Source: Paucibacter sp. DJ2R-2
GTDB taxonomy: Bacteria > Pseudomonadota > Gammaproteobacteria > Burkholderiales > Burkholderiaceae_C
Direction of reading: 5' to 3'
Assembly: GCF_025717675.1 (NCBI RefSeq)
Contig: NZ_JAJIRT010000008.1
Coordinates: 62,001 to 126,000, forward strand
Length of the DNA stretch: 64,000 bases
How positions within the stretch are numbered: the first letter of the stretch is position 1; each line of letters starts with the position of its first letter. Both the position numbers and the translations under genes were made by a program. Under the pieces are notes generated by a model. That model searched no databases and was not told where the DNA came from. It saw only the letters and a list, made by a program, of their open reading frames with translations. This document shows positions 1 through 8,799 of this stretch, one piece after another.

Positions 1-1623
1 ATGGGCCAGCTCGTCGATGAAGCTGTGGAAGACCCAGGCGAACACGCAGCTGCCAGGCGCCCGCCAGGGGCCCATGGGCACGCCGCATTCCAGGGCGGTC
101 TGCTCCAGTGTGATGTTGGGCAGCCAGCGGCCGGGGAACTCGTCGGCCGACAAGCTGCCGCCACTGCCCGGCTGCAGCACCGACTGACCCTCGCGCTGGA
201 CCCGGTTGGCGAAAGTGACGAAGTGGTTGTGCCAGGCGCTGACCCGGCCTTGCGCATCGACCGCGCCGCGCAGGTGGTGGAAGCCGCCCGGGCGGAAATG
301 GTCGTGGCGCAGATCGTCTTCGCGGCTCCAGCAGAGCTTGACCGGCGCGGCCACGCGCTGGGCGATGGAGGCCGCCTCGACGATGAAATCCGAGCTCAGG
401 CGCCGGCCGAAGCCGCCGCCGCTGCGCGTGATGTGCAGGCTGATTTTTTCCTTGGGAATGTTCAGGGTGTTGGCCACCAGGTTCTGACCCGAGGCCGGGT
501 TCTGGGTTGGCGCCCAGAGTTCCAGGCTGGCGCTCTCTGGTTTCCACCAGGCCGTGCAGTTCTGCGGCTCCATGCTGGCATGCGAGATGAAGGGGTAGCT
601 GTAGCTGGCCTCTACCACCTTGGCACCGCTGGCCCGCAGGGCCTGCTCGACATCACCGTCCTTTCGCAGGTTGCTCGTGCCGGCTTTGCCGCGCAGGGCC
701 GCAGCCTGGGTGGCAAAGCCGTCCCAGCTCTGCGTGGCCACGGCGCCCTCATCCCACTGCACGCGCAGCTGCTTGCGGGCGCTGAAGGCCGCCCAGGTCG
801 ATTCGGCCACGATGGCCACGCCGGGCATCAGGCCGTTGAGATTGCTGGTGCCCTCGATCACAAAGGCATCGCGCACGCCGGGCAGCGCCTTGACCGCGGC
901 CAGATTGGCGCTGAGCACCTTGCCGCCGAAGGCCGGGCATTTCTCGTACACCGCGTAGAGCATGCCGGGCAGCTTGACGTCGATGCCGAACAGCGGCGCG
1001 CCGCGCACCAGCACAGCGTTGTCGACGCCACCGATGCGCTGGCCCAGCAGCTGGTAGTCCTTGGGGTCCTTGAGCTGCACGCTGGCAGCATCGGGCAGTG
1101 GCAGCGTGGCGGCCAAGCTGGCCAGCTCGCCATAGCCCAGCTTGCGGCCTGTGGGGCGGTGGTGGACGAAGGAGTCGCGTGCCTGGCAGTCAGCAGCCGG
1201 CACGCCCCAGCGCTGCGCCGCCGCTTGAACCAAGAGCGTGCGGGCGGTGGCGCCCAGGCGCAGGAAGTCCTGGTAATTGGTGGGCGTGGAAGTGGAGCCG
1301 CCCGCGCCCTGGCTGCCGTAGGCCGGGTCCAGATCACCTTGCACGATCTTCACATCGCGCCAGTTCACCGACAGCTCTTCGGCGATCACCATGGGCAGCG
1401 AGGTCTTGATGCCCTGGCCGATCTCGGGCTGCTTGGAGATGAGCGTCACCACGCCCTCGGGCGAGATGCTGATGAACGCGCTGGGCTTGAAAGCCTGGGC
1501 CGCTGCGGGCTTGACGCTTTGAGCCAGGGCCACGGTCGAGCCGCTGAGCGCCAGCACCAGGCCGGCGCCGCTGTGGCCGAGAAAACGGCGGCGGCTGGGG
1601 TTCACAAGGGCGGCGCGGCTCAT
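1..1623 (-). CDS. iorB: Mo-hydroxylase large subunit, isoquinoline 1-oxidoreductase beta type (partial)
   Basis: Molybdopterin-binding subunit of a xanthine oxidase family hydroxylase; with the 2Fe-2S subunit encoded just upstream it would hydroxylate an N-heterocycle or aldehyde in the periplasm. The 541 visible residues open with a twin-arginine signal ([10 protein letters not shown], about residues 10-19) and an Ala-rich core, followed by the family's N-terminal domain. The GGGFGRR motif typical of this clade lies around residue 400. The start ATG overlaps the stop of the small-subunit gene by 4 bp (ATGA), so the two are translationally coupled. The C-terminal part is missing because the gene runs off the left edge. 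The substrate cannot be read from sequence; isoquinoline is only the name of the characterised relative. Confidence 0.85.
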   Translation of the reverse strand, partial: MSRAALVNPSRRRFLGHSGAGLVLALSGSTVALAQSVKPAAAQAFKPSAFISISPEGVVTLISKQPEIGQGIKTSLPMVIAEELSVNWRDVKIVQGDLDPAYGSQGAGGSTSTPTNYQDFLRLGATARTLLVQAAAQRWGVPAADCQARDSFVHHRPTGRKLGYGELASLAATLPLPDAASVQLKDPKDYQLLGQRIGGVDNAVLVRGAPLFGIDVKLPGMLYAVYEKCPAFGGKVLSANLAAVKALPGVRDAFVIEGTSNLNGLMPGVAIVAESTWAAFSARKQLRVQWDEGAVATQSWDGFATQAAALRGKAGTSNLRKDGDVEQALRASGAKVVEASYSYPFISHASMEPQNCTAWWKPESASLELWAPTQNPASGQNLVANTLNIPKEKISLHITRSGGGFGRRLSSDFIVEAASIAQRVAAPVKLCWSREDDLRHDHFRPGGFHHLRGAVDAQGRVSAWHNHFVTFANRVQREGQSVLQPGSGGSLSADEFPGRWLPNITLEQTALECGVPMGPWRAPGSCVFAWVFHSFIDELAH

Positions 1624-2150
1624 ACGCCCTCCTTCGCTTGCGGTTTGGCCTTGCGGGACACGGGCGCTTTGACCGCCACGGCGGCAGCTTGGGCCGAGAT
1701 TTCGGCGGCACGGTGAATGCCCGCGCGAATGCGCAGATAGGTAGCACAGCGGCAAAGGTTGCCGGACATGGCGCCGTCAATGTCAGCATCACTCGGTTTG
1801 GGGTTTTCTTTCAGCAAGGCGGCGGCCGTCATGATCTGGCCGGCCTGGCAGTAGCCGCATTGCGGCACGTCCAGCTCCACCCAGGCTTGCTGCAGGGGAT
1901 GGCTGGCCTGGGCGTCCAGGCCTTCGATGGTCAGCACTTTCTTGAGGCCGACGGTGGCCACCGGGGTCATGCAAGACCGGGTGGGCACGCCGTTGAGGTG
2001 CACGGTGCAGGCACCGCAAGCGCCGACGCCGCAGCCGTATTTGGTGCCGGCCAGGTCCAGACTGTCACGCAGGACCCAGAGCAGAGGTGTATCGGGCGCG
2101 GCCTCGACCTGACGGATCTGGCCATTGATATGCAGGCGGTACAAGCTCAT
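1620..2150 (-). CDS. iorA: 2Fe-2S small subunit of Mo-hydroxylase, isoquinoline 1-oxidoreductase alpha type
   Basis: Electron-transfer subunit (176 aa) carrying two [2Fe-2S] clusters that pass electrons from the Mo centre of the IorB-type partner. The plant-ferredoxin-like cluster is seen as C40, C45, C48 and C60, and the second cluster as C98/C101 (CGYC) and C133/C135 (CRC), the standard layout for xanthine oxidase family small subunits. The ATG at 2150 was chosen over an upstream in-frame start at 2198 because conserved sequence begins at [10 protein letters not shown]. The tail after residue 150 is Ala/Lys-rich and longer than usual. It is first gene of a two-gene operon with a 4-bp overlap. 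Confidence 0.9.
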   Translation of the reverse strand: MSLYRLHINGQIRQVEAAPDTPLLWVLRDSLDLAGTKYGCGVGACGACTVHLNGVPTRSCMTPVATVGLKKVLTIEGLDAQASHPLQQAWVELDVPQCGYCQAGQIMTAAALLKENPKPSDADIDGAMSGNLCRCATYLRIRAGIHRAAEISAQAAAVAVKAPVSRKAKPQAKEGV

Positions 2151-2247
2151 GGTGCGGGCTTTCCAAGAAAGGCTGGAGGGCGCGGCGCAGCATAGCAAGA
2201 AGCCGCCGGCCGCGCTGAGGCCGCGCCAGCCCGCAGGAAAGCACGGC

Positions 2248-2781
2248 TCAGTCGTTGAGCAACAGCTGCAGGATCACGCCGGTGGCAATAGCGACCAGCA
2301 GGTAGTCACCGCCCGATTGCACCCAGTGGTAGCCGCGTGGCGGCGCACTCAGGCGGTGGCCGCGCCAGTCGTCCACCACATAGCGGGTGCCGCGGTAGGC
2401 CGGAGGCAGACGGCCGCCGCGGTAATAGGCGTGATCAGGCCCGCCACCGCGCCGGTCATCGGCCCGGCGCTGGCCATCGTTGTAGGCAGGAGTGCGGTAG
2501 GGCCCGCCGCCGTGTCGCTCGTCCTGGGCGCGCGAGGGCGAACGGTTGCGCTCCGGGCCGCGGTCGCCGTAACGATCACCTTCCCGATCACGCTCCCGAT
2601 CGCGGTCTCGGTCTCGGTCCGAGCTGCGTTCTTGCTCATGGCTGCGCGCATCGCGCTCGCGCGCGCCGCGCCTTTCGCTGCCGGGCTGGGCCAGCGCCGG
2701 AGTGATCGTCGCCGCGACGGCCGACATCAGGGTCAGGATTCTTGCCCAGCGCCACAGGCGGACGGGTCGTGCTGCGTTCAT
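2248..2781 (-). CDS. RcnB-like periplasmic protein
   Basis: 177-aa exported protein. A signal peptide spans roughly residues 1-31 (hydrophobic core then ALAQ). Residues 35-110 are a highly charged Arg/Asp/Glu region with repeated DRDRDR-type runs, followed by a conserved C-terminal domain of about 60 residues with the [12 protein letters not shown]...YHWVQ signature of the RcnB family and a final hydrophobic segment. Escherichia coli RcnB is a periplasmic protein affecting nickel/cobalt homeostasis; many homologues with this architecture have no tested function, so the metal role is an inference. It stands alone between iorA and dps on the same strand. Confidence 0.75.
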   Translation of the reverse strand: MNAARPVRLWRWARILTLMSAVAATITPALAQPGSERRGARERDARSHEQERSSDRDRDRDRERDREGDRYGDRGPERNRSPSRAQDERHGGGPYRTPAYNDGQRRADDRRGGGPDHAYYRGGRLPPAYRGTRYVVDDWRGHRLSAPPRGYHWVQSGGDYLLVAIATGVILQLLLND

Positions 2782-2811
2782 GAGCTGCTCCTCAGGTGAA
2801 GGGCCGTGGGT

Positions 2812-3360
2812 TCAATGGCCGCTGCTGTCGCTGGGGCGGCCCGACTCGAACAAGAACCAGGTGCGGCGCTCACCCTCGTCGATCCAGACCTCGATCAAGC
2901 TGGCCGTGGCCAAGTCGCGGTGTTCGGCGCACAAGCCATGGGCCTGGCGCAACATTTGAGCCAAGGTCTTGTTGTCCTCGCAGAGCTCGGCCAGCATATC
3001 GGCCGGCTCCACGAAAGCGGCGTCGTTGTCGAGCAGACGCTGGCTGCGCGAGATATGGCCGATCGAACGCAGGGTCGAGCCGCCGACCTTGCGGATGCGT
3101 TCGGCCAGCGGGTCCGTCATGGCCAAGAGCTCACCCGACTGATCGTCCAGCATCAAGTGGTAGTCGCGGAAATGCGGCCCGCTCATATGCCAGTGGAAGT
3201 TCTTGGTCTTCATGTAAAGCGCGAAGACGTCGGCCAAGATGCCGTTCAGGCTGGCCGATATGTCACGCGTGGCATTGGCCTGCAGATCGGTCGGTGTTCT
3301 CAACGCGCCACTGCGGCGCGCCAGGGCATTGGGGGCGGTTTGGAGTTGGGTGGTGGACAT
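2812..3360 (-). CDS. dps: Dps family DNA-protection/ferritin-like protein
   Basis: 182-aa Dps miniferritin: a dodecameric shell that binds DNA, oxidises Fe(II) with peroxide and stores iron during starvation. The family signature FHWHMSGPHF...YHLMLDDQ (residues 55-74) supplies the ferroxidase His/Asp ligands at the subunit interface. The N-terminal 20 residues contain Arg-rich positions that could contact DNA. A run of nine heptanucleotide repeats lies 27-89 bp upstream of the start codon, where it may affect promoter spacing. Neighbours are stress and signalling genes, which fits the role. Confidence 0.92.
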   Translation of the reverse strand: MSTTQLQTAPNALARRSGALRTPTDLQANATRDISASLNGILADVFALYMKTKNFHWHMSGPHFRDYHLMLDDQSGELLAMTDPLAERIRKVGGSTLRSIGHISRSQRLLDNDAAFVEPADMLAELCEDNKTLAQMLRQAHGLCAEHRDLATASLIEVWIDEGERRTWFLFESGRPSDSSGH

Positions 3361-3386
3361 GGGGGCCTTGGGTGGTGGTGGGATTG

Positions 3387-3449
3387 GTGAATCGTGAATC
3401 GTGAATCGTGAATCGTGAGTCGTGAGTCGTGAATCGCGAGTCGTGAGTC
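3387..3449. repeat. Heptanucleotide microsatellite, nine units
   Basis: Nine head-to-tail 7-bp units, mostly GTGAATC with GTGAGTC and GCGAGTC variants, upstream of dps. The reverse complement, GATTCAC, recurs near 19.93 kb and 21.43 kb. Short ATTCACC copies continue around 3476-3495 just beyond. Seven base pairs is not a multiple of three, and the tract is intergenic, so unit gain or loss would change promoter spacing rather than protein sequence. Confidence 0.95.
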
Positions 3450-3492
3450 GGGCTTAGGTTGGGGAGAGGCAAGACCATTCACCATTCACCAT

Positions 3493-4494
3493 TCACTCCT
3501 CACTTCCCCCCAACATACCCCCGCCCCCCTCTTCGCTCGGTGCGCTGTCGCACAGGTCCGCCGCAAACACCGAGCCGCATTGCAGGCGCTTGGCCTGGTA
3601 CATGGCGCGGTCCGCTTGCAGCAGCAGGGCTTCGGCGCTGCGGCCGTCGGCAGGCCAGCATGCGATGCCGATGCTGGGGCGCATCTGCACGAGTTGACCC
3701 TGCAGTTGCACCTGCGCCGACACGGCATCAAATAGCTTGCGGGCGAGGCGCTCCAGGGCCTCGCGGCCCAGACCCTCGGTGCGCAGGCAGGCAAACTCGT
3801 CACCGCCCCAGCGCGCCACCAAGTCGCCTGAGCGCAAGGCCCGGGCCTGGCGCAGGGCGACGATCTTGAGCAACTCATCGCCGGCCGCATGGCCCAGCAC
3901 ATCGTTGATGGCCTTGAAACCGTCCAGATCGAGAAACAGCACGGCCAGCCCCGTCTCTTTGCCCGGCTGCGTGCTGCTTGGCAAGGCACGCTCAAGCTGC
4001 GTCAAGCTCATCGCCAAGCGTTCGCGGAAGTAGCGCCGGTTGGGCAAGCCGGTCAGGCTGTCGCGCCGCGCCAGCACCTGGGCCTGGCGTGCGGCCTGGT
4101 GCGCATGGTCCAGCTCTTGCCGCACCTGCTGCAGGTCATCCAAGGCCTGCTCGGCGTCCTGCTCCAAGCGGGCGCGCCGTTCCAACTCATGACGCAAGGT
4201 CAGCTGAAGCTGATCCAGGGCCTCCACGCAGTCGGACACGCAAGCATCCGGCGCCTGCCCGGGCAGGCGCTCGGCGCCGTCCAGACTCTGCAGTCGCTGC
4301 TTGACGGCCGTGAACAGCAGCTCCCAGTCCTGCACGGCCACGCCGCCGCGCCCGCGGGCCGCCAGCGCGGTACCCGCCTCGGCCACGGGCGCCGCCAGCG
4401 GCTCTGACATCGGCTCTTGCATCGGCGTATCGGCAGCCCCCGGCGGCGGGGACTGCGCTTGGCCCGCACTGGCGGGGCGAAACTCAGCGGCCAT
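3493..4494 (-). CDS. GGDEF diguanylate cyclase
   Basis: 333-aa soluble protein predicted to make cyclic di-GMP. The N-terminal 100 residues are Ala/Pro-rich and unassigned; residues about 90-145 look like a coiled coil rich in Leu, Glu, Gln and Arg; the GGDEF domain begins at DSLTGLPNRR and has an intact GGDEF active-site loop at residues 230-234. No RxxD inhibitory site was seen at the usual position. An upstream TTG at 4515 is possible, but the ATG at 4494 is preferred. The start overlaps the end of the upstream Crp/Fnr gene by 11 bp, implying coexpression and a signalling module. The input signal is unknown. Confidence 0.88.
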   Translation of the reverse strand: MAAEFRPASAGQAQSPPPGAADTPMQEPMSEPLAAPVAEAGTALAARGRGGVAVQDWELLFTAVKQRLQSLDGAERLPGQAPDACVSDCVEALDQLQLTLRHELERRARLEQDAEQALDDLQQVRQELDHAHQAARQAQVLARRDSLTGLPNRRYFRERLAMSLTQLERALPSSTQPGKETGLAVLFLDLDGFKAINDVLGHAAGDELLKIVALRQARALRSGDLVARWGGDEFACLRTEGLGREALERLARKLFDAVSAQVQLQGQLVQMRPSIGIACWPADGRSAEALLLQADRAMYQAKRLQCGSVFAADLCDSAPSEEGGGGMLGGSEE

Positions 4495-5332
4495 GCACGA
4501 CCCGGCGCGGCACAAAGGCCGCGCGCTTCAAGCCGCTCCTGCGCAAGGTGGGCTGCAGCTGGGGGCTGGGGAACTGATCTGCATAATTTGCAAGGTCAGC
4601 GGCATAGCAACTGCAGGCGGCGGCTTCCAGGCCGCTGCGGTCGAGCACGGTCAGCTCGCCGCGGTGGTATTCGATCAGGCCGCTGCGCTGCATGGCGCCG
4701 GCAGCCTGGGTCACACCGACCCGGCGCACCCCCAGCATATAGGCGAGAAACTCATGGGTGACGGCCAGCTGCGGCGCGCGCGCGCGGTCCTGGCTCATCA
4801 GCAACCAGCGCGCCAGGCGCGGACCGATCTGATGGAAACGCAGACAACCGGCGGCACAGGCCAGATGGGCCAGGCGAACATAGAGGTAGCGCTGCAAGAC
4901 CGCCTGCAAGGGCTTGCTACGCGCCAGCTCGGCCACAAACACCGGAGCGGCACAGCGCCAGGCCTGGCCGTCGCCCTGCACCAAGGCGCGCAAGGGCGCC
5001 CGGTTGACGCCCAAGCTCAGCTGAATGCCCAACATGCCCTCGCGGCCGATCATGCCCATCTCCAGGCTCGGGTGCTCGTCGATGCGAGCCAGCAGGGAGA
5101 TGAAGGCGTCCGTGGGGAAGTAGACATGGCGGGTGTCCTCGCCAGCCTCGCACAAAGTCTCTGAAAGGCTCAGCTGTACCGGCTCACAAAGCGCCAGCAA
5201 ACTGTTGCGTGCCGCCGCCGGCAGGGCGGCGATCAAGCGATTTTGCAGCGCCGCCGCAAGGGCCGGCATGGAGGGAGGGGCTCTGCCGCTGGCACCGCTC
5301 GGGGTGCTGCATGAAAGTCGGAGTTCGCTCAC
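4484..5332 (-). CDS. Crp/Fnr family transcriptional regulator (paralogue A)
   Basis: About 282 aa: N-terminal cyclic-nucleotide-binding-like beta-roll (from about residue 35), dimerisation helix, and a C-terminal winged helix (LAYMLGVRRVGVTQAAGAM) with a Cys-containing tail (ACSCYA). The VGVT recognition-helix sequence differs from the ExxSR of FNR/DNR proteins, so it should not bind TTGA-type sites. The start is uncertain: GTG at 5332 has an AAAGGA seven bases upstream; ATG at 5269 is the first ATG near the conserved domain. It is adjacent to a diverged paralogue (5469-6188) in the same direction and overlaps the diguanylate cyclase. Such proteins are common in environmental Burkholderiales and usually of unknown ligand. 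Confidence 0.82.
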   Translation of the reverse strand: MSELRLSCSTPSGASGRAPPSMPALAAALQNRLIAALPAAARNSLLALCEPVQLSLSETLCEAGEDTRHVYFPTDAFISLLARIDEHPSLEMGMIGREGMLGIQLSLGVNRAPLRALVQGDGQAWRCAAPVFVAELARSKPLQAVLQRYLYVRLAHLACAAGCLRFHQIGPRLARWLLMSQDRARAPQLAVTHEFLAYMLGVRRVGVTQAAGAMQRSGLIEYHRGELTVLDRSGLEAAACSCYAADLANYADQFPSPQLQPTLRRSGLKRAAFVPRRVVHGR

Positions 5333-5468
5333 TGCAGAATCCTTTGTGCGCCTCAGGACAAGAGGCGCTTGCGGTCCAAGCATGAGGGCATCGTCGGGTG
5401 CTAACTGTCTGGCAGCACACACAGACGACGCCTGCTGGTCGGTTCGGGTCGCGGCGCAAACCAGCAGT

Positions 5469-6188
5469 TCAAACCGCCAGCATGTCCGGCAGCAGTCGGT
5501 CGTACTCTTTTTTCACCACGCCGTAACACTCGCAGCTGCGTGCTTCCAGGCCCAGGCGATCAAGCACCGAGATATGGCCACGGGCATAGCGGATCAGACC
5601 CTGCTTCTGCAGCTTCAGCGCGGCCTCGGTCACACCCTCGCGGCGCACGCCCAACATATTGGCGATCAGCTCCTGCGTCATGATCAGCTCATCGCCCTGC
5701 AGGCGATCCAGACTCAGCAGCAGCCAGCGGCAAAGCTGCTGATCGAGGCTGTGGTGGCGGTTGCAGGCGGCGGTCTGCGCCATCTGCGTGATCAAGGCCT
5801 GGGTGTAGCGCAGCAGCAGGTGCATCAGCGGGCCGCTGCGATTGAACTCCTCGCTCATGGCGTTGGCGCGCATGCGATAGCCCTGGCCGGCGCTCTGCAC
5901 CACGGCCCGGCTCGGTGTCGAGCCCCCCCCCATGAAGAGCGAGATGCCGACGAGGCCCTCTTTGCCGACCACGGCGATCTCGGCCGAGGCGCCGTTCTCC
6001 ATCACGAACAGCAGCGAGACGATGGAATTGCAAGGGAAGTAGACATGGCTCATCGGCCGGCCCGACTCATACAAGACCTGGCCGAGCGGCATCTCCACCG
6101 GCTCCAGAAAGCCGCGGCAGCGCTGCCACTCGGCTTCGGGCAAAGCGGCGAGCAAGAGGTTCTTCTTCGGATCGATGGTGTGCGCCAT
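5469..6188 (-). CDS. Crp/Fnr family transcriptional regulator (paralogue B)
   Basis: 239-aa homologue of the preceding regulator, with the same plan: beta-roll sensor domain, long dimer helix, winged helix (IANMLGVRREGVTEAALKL) and the same terminal Cys pair (SCECYGVVKKEYDRLLP). A good ribosome-binding site (GGGAG) precedes the ATG. It lacks the four cysteines needed for an FNR-type [4Fe-4S] cluster. The upstream divergent region carries a perfect 16-bp palindrome (6289-6304) that is a candidate autoregulatory operator. Its function is not known; the close pairing with paralogue A and the GGDEF gene suggests joint control of a stress or surface programme. Confidence 0.87.
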   Translation of the reverse strand: MAHTIDPKKNLLLAALPEAEWQRCRGFLEPVEMPLGQVLYESGRPMSHVYFPCNSIVSLLFVMENGASAEIAVVGKEGLVGISLFMGGGSTPSRAVVQSAGQGYRMRANAMSEEFNRSGPLMHLLLRYTQALITQMAQTAACNRHHSLDQQLCRWLLLSLDRLQGDELIMTQELIANMLGVRREGVTEAALKLQKQGLIRYARGHISVLDRLGLEARSCECYGVVKKEYDRLLPDMLAV

Positions 6189-6288
6189 TTAACAAACTCC
6201 CTGTACTGTCTTCAATGGGAGGGAAGCCTCCCTGCCGGCCTGACAAGACCTTGGCGATCTGACTATAGGTTTGCACGGTATCGGGGTC

Positions 6289-6304
6289 TGTTCGCTAGCG
6301 AACA
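6289..6304. promoter_or_regulatory. Perfect 16-bp palindrome, candidate Crp/Fnr operator
   Basis: TGTTCGCTAGCGAACA lies between the divergent Crp/Fnr paralogue B and the fatty acid hydroxylase gene. The core GTTCGCTAGCGAAC has two relatives in other divergent promoters here: GTGCGTTAGAGAAC at 19374-19387 and GTGCGCTGGCGAAC at 23811-23824. Binding by the neighbouring regulators is an inference. Confidence 0.55.
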
Positions 6305-6465
6305 TACCTGAAAAGTGCTGCGGCACGCCAGATGGCCCTAGTTCCGCAGGGCATCAGCGTTCGTCAGCGCACAGACCCTGGACCCTCCCCCCCCTACCTT
6401 GAACTTTCCACGGACCCGCTGAATGCGGCTGGGTCTGCGTCTGTTCCTGCTGCCCGAGGCCACCC

Positions 6466-7044
6466 ATGACCCTGATCTCCCTGCGCCATAGTTTGCGCGC
6501 CTGCTATCTCGACTTTGCGGTCTACGCCCTGCTGATATTTGGTCTGGGCAGCAGCCTGGCGCCGCCGCAGACCCCGCGCGAGGCGGCCGGCCTGCTGGTT
6601 CTGGCACTTGTGGGCCTGGCCTTGTGGTCGCTGATCGAATACCTGACCCACCGCTTCGTGCTGCACGGCATCCAGCCCTTCCAGGGCTGGCACAGCGAGC
6701 ACCATGCCCATCCGCGCGAGCACCTGGGCCTGCCGACCTGGCTCAGTCTGGCCCTGTTCACAGCCCTGGTCTACCTGCCGCTGCGGGCCATGCTCGGCGC
6801 GGCAAGCGCCGGCCCGCTGATGATCGGAGTGCTGGCCGGCTACCTGATCTACTCCATGGCGCACCACGCCAGCCACCACTGGCCGGCACGCGGCATGTGG
6901 ATGGAGCGGCGCAAACGCTGGCATGCCCTGCACCACCAAGCCGGCCAAGCCCGCTGCTACGGCGTCAGCACCACCTTCTGGGACCGCGCCTTGGGCAGCC
7001 ACCTGCGCCAGCGCGGCCTCAGCGAGCGCAGCCGCAGCCCCTGA
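6466..7044 (+). CDS. Fatty acid hydroxylase / sterol desaturase family membrane protein
   Basis: 192-aa integral membrane protein with hydrophobic segments near residues 12-32, 40-56, 85-105 and 110-135. The di-iron His clusters of the family are all present: HRFVLH (about 62-67), HSEHHAH (about 76-82), HHASHH (about 130-135) and WHALHH (about 148-153). The family uses O2 and a di-iron site to hydroxylate or desaturate lipids. The protein is short but holds the complete histidine set. It is transcribed divergently from Crp/Fnr paralogue B across a region with a palindrome. The lipid substrate is unknown. Confidence 0.85.
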   Translation: MTLISLRHSLRACYLDFAVYALLIFGLGSSLAPPQTPREAAGLLVLALVGLALWSLIEYLTHRFVLHGIQPFQGWHSEHHAHPREHLGLPTWLSLALFTALVYLPLRAMLGAASAGPLMIGVLAGYLIYSMAHHASHHWPARGMWMERRKRWHALHHQAGQARCYGVSTTFWDRALGSHLRQRGLSERSRSP

Positions 7045-7193
7045 GCCCGCAAAACAACAGCGCCCGGCCGGTACGCCAACGCACAGACCGGGGCTGCTGT
7101 ATCCGCTGAAACTGAAAGTTCGCTACCGGCCCCTGGCCGAACCTCACAGGGCTCATCGGGAATCCGGTCCTATTGCCGTTCACAAGGATGACC

Positions 7194-8450
7194 ATGAACA
7201 AGCGTTCCAATCACCAGCCCTCGCCGACCCCGGCCTCATCTTCTTCTTCATCATCATCACTCTGCGCCCGGCCTCGCCCGCTGCAGCGCCTGGCTTGGCT
7301 GAGCATGGCCGGCGTGTTGCCGCTGCTGTGCGGCTCGGTGCTCGCCCAGGAGCCCTATGTCTACGGCGGCTTCGGCGCCGGGCAGTCACGCGCCAAGCTG
7401 GACGCCGAGCGGGCCTTGGGCATCGTGCTACCGGCCGGCGTCAGCGCCCAGGACATCAGCCGCGACGAACGCGACACCGCCTACAAGGCCTTTCTCGGCT
7501 ACCAGATGAACCGCAACTGGGCCATCGAAGCGGGCTATTTCCAGCTGGGCCGCTTCAATGTGGGCGCCCAGACCACGCCGATCGGTGCAGTCGCCGGGCG
7601 CTTTGACCTCAAGGGCATCAACCTCGACCTGGTCGGCAGCGTGCCCATGAGCGAGAGCTGGTCGCTGCTGGGCCGCATCGGCACGCAGTTCAACCGCACC
7701 CGCACCCATTTCGAAGGCTCGGGCGCTGCGGCCTCCGCCACCTCCGACCCCAGCCGGCGCGACACCAACATCAAGCTTGGCGCCGGCCTGCAGTACCAGA
7801 TGGGCGGCATGGCCCTGCGTGCCGAGGCCGAGCGCTACCGAGTTCGCAATGGCCTGGGCTATCACATCCCGGTCAATATGGTGTCGCTGAGCCTGGTCTT
7901 CCCCTTCGGCCGTTCGCCCGCGCCGGCACCGCGTGTCAGCGCCGTGCAGCAAGCTCAGCCGGTGATGATGGCCGCCGCGCCAGCACCGGCCGCGCCCATG
8001 CCCGAGCTCGTGCCTGTGCCCCTGCCGCCGCCGGCGGCTGGCATTCCGATCCCGCCGCGCCGCATGAGCTTCTCGGCGGAGTCGCTGTTCAGCTTTGACG
8101 AGGCCGCCATCCAGCCGGCCGGCGCCCGGGCACTAGACGCCCTAGCCCAGGAGCTCAAGGGCACGGACTTCCAGCTGATCATGGTGGAGGGCCACACCGA
8201 CCGCCTGGGCAGCAGTGAGTACAACCAGACCCTGTCACAGCAACGCGCCGAGGCGGTCAAGAACTACCTGGTCAACACCGGCGGCATCGCCGCCAACAAG
8301 ATCAGCGCGGTCGGCAAGAGCGAGTCCATGCCGGTGACTCGGCCGGAAGACTGCAAGGGTCAGAACAAGACCGCGGCCCTGATCAGCTGCCTGAAGGCGG
8401 ACCGCCGCGTCGAGGTCGAAGTGCAGGCCGAAATCAGCGCGCAACGCTGA
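7194..8450 (+). CDS. OmpA family outer-membrane protein
   Basis: 418-aa protein: a Ser/Pro-rich N-terminus (residues 8-25), signal peptide to about residue 45 (SVLAQ), an eight-strand OmpA-like beta-barrel (about 48-240, starting YVYGGFGAG), a Pro/Ala-rich linker (about 240-290) and a C-terminal OmpA/MotB peptidoglycan-binding domain from about 293 (FSAESLFSFDEAAI...EGHTDRLGS). ATG 7194 is preferred because AAGG sits six bases upstream; 7188 and a TTG at 7173 are alternatives. A C-terminal Cys pair (DCKGQN...SCLKADRR), common in beta-proteobacterial OmpA, is present. It links the outer membrane to the wall and is probably stress-regulated with its neighbours. Confidence 0.92.
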   Translation: MNKRSNHQPSPTPASSSSSSSSLCARPRPLQRLAWLSMAGVLPLLCGSVLAQEPYVYGGFGAGQSRAKLDAERALGIVLPAGVSAQDISRDERDTAYKAFLGYQMNRNWAIEAGYFQLGRFNVGAQTTPIGAVAGRFDLKGINLDLVGSVPMSESWSLLGRIGTQFNRTRTHFEGSGAAASATSDPSRRDTNIKLGAGLQYQMGGMALRAEAERYRVRNGLGYHIPVNMVSLSLVFPFGRSPAPAPRVSAVQQAQPVMMAAAPAPAAPMPELVPVPLPPPAAGIPIPPRRMSFSAESLFSFDEAAIQPAGARALDALAQELKGTDFQLIMVEGHTDRLGSSEYNQTLSQQRAEAVKNYLVNTGGIAANKISAVGKSESMPVTRPEDCKGQNKTAALISCLKADRRVEVEVQAEISAQR

Positions 8451-8463
8451 AGCCCAGCGGCTT

Positions 8464-8518
8464 GTCCTACAGCGCCGGGCCGGACTGTCTGACAGACAGC
8501 ACCGCCCGGCGTTTCTAC
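8464..8518 (+). promoter_or_regulatory. Candidate promoter motif pair and hairpin upstream of the small membrane protein gene
   Basis: GTCCTACAGC at 8464-8473 is followed 51 bp later by CTAC (8515). The same 10-mer and the same 51-bp offset occur upstream of the BON gene (19419/19470). Between them is a dyad, GCCGGGC (8474-8480) with GCCCGGC (8504-8510), enclosing CTGTCTG-A-CAGACAG (8485-8499). It could be a promoter/operator, or the hairpin could end ompA transcription; no T-run follows. Confidence 0.35.
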
Positions 8519-8544
8519 GCTAAGAGCAGACAAGGAGCTTCCTC

Positions 8545-8796
8545 ATGAACCCCAGCAAGACCTTCACCACCGGGCCCTGGAGCACCGCCGCATTCGCACC
8601 CGAATCGGGCTCAGCCGAGCCGGCCGCAAACAGTGGCCTGGGCGAACACCTGATCGCCTGCCTGCGCCTGCGCGGCCCCTTGTTCGCCCTGCGCTGCAGC
8701 GCCGATGCCCTGCGCAGCTTTGTCGGTGCGCACCTGGTCACCAGCGTTCTGGTCCTGCTGCTGGCCGGCGGTCTCTTGGCCTTGTGCCTGCTCTGA
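8545..8796 (+). CDS. Small single-span membrane protein, unknown
   Basis: 83 aa with a strong ribosome-binding site (AAGGAG) upstream. The first 30 residues are polar with a Ser/Ala/Gly-rich stretch, the middle (LIACLRLRGPLFALRCSAD) is amphipathic and basic, and residues about 62-83 form one hydrophobic membrane segment reaching the C-terminus. No family recognised. It ends 3 bp before the start of the cyclic glucan synthase gene, so the two are almost certainly cotranscribed and perhaps translationally coupled. A role as a leader or partner of the synthase is a guess from position only. Confidence 0.6.
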   Translation: MNPSKTFTTGPWSTAAFAPESGSAEPAANSGLGEHLIACLRLRGPLFALRCSADALRSFVGAHLVTSVLVLLLAGGLLALCLL

Positions 8797-8799
8797 ACC

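Noticed and set aside
1-1716. 571-aa open frame on the + strand at the left edge
   Set aside because: It is the antisense shadow of the iorBA genes; the minus strand shows a Tat signal, GGGFGRR and 2Fe-2S motifs.
3387-3449. Possible CRISPR array
   Set aside because: Unit is only 7 bp without spacers; it is a microsatellite, and no cas genes are present.
3263-3485. Small minus-strand frames reading HDSRFT repeats
   Set aside because: They are translations of the GTGAATC microsatellite, with no ribosome-binding site or conserved part.
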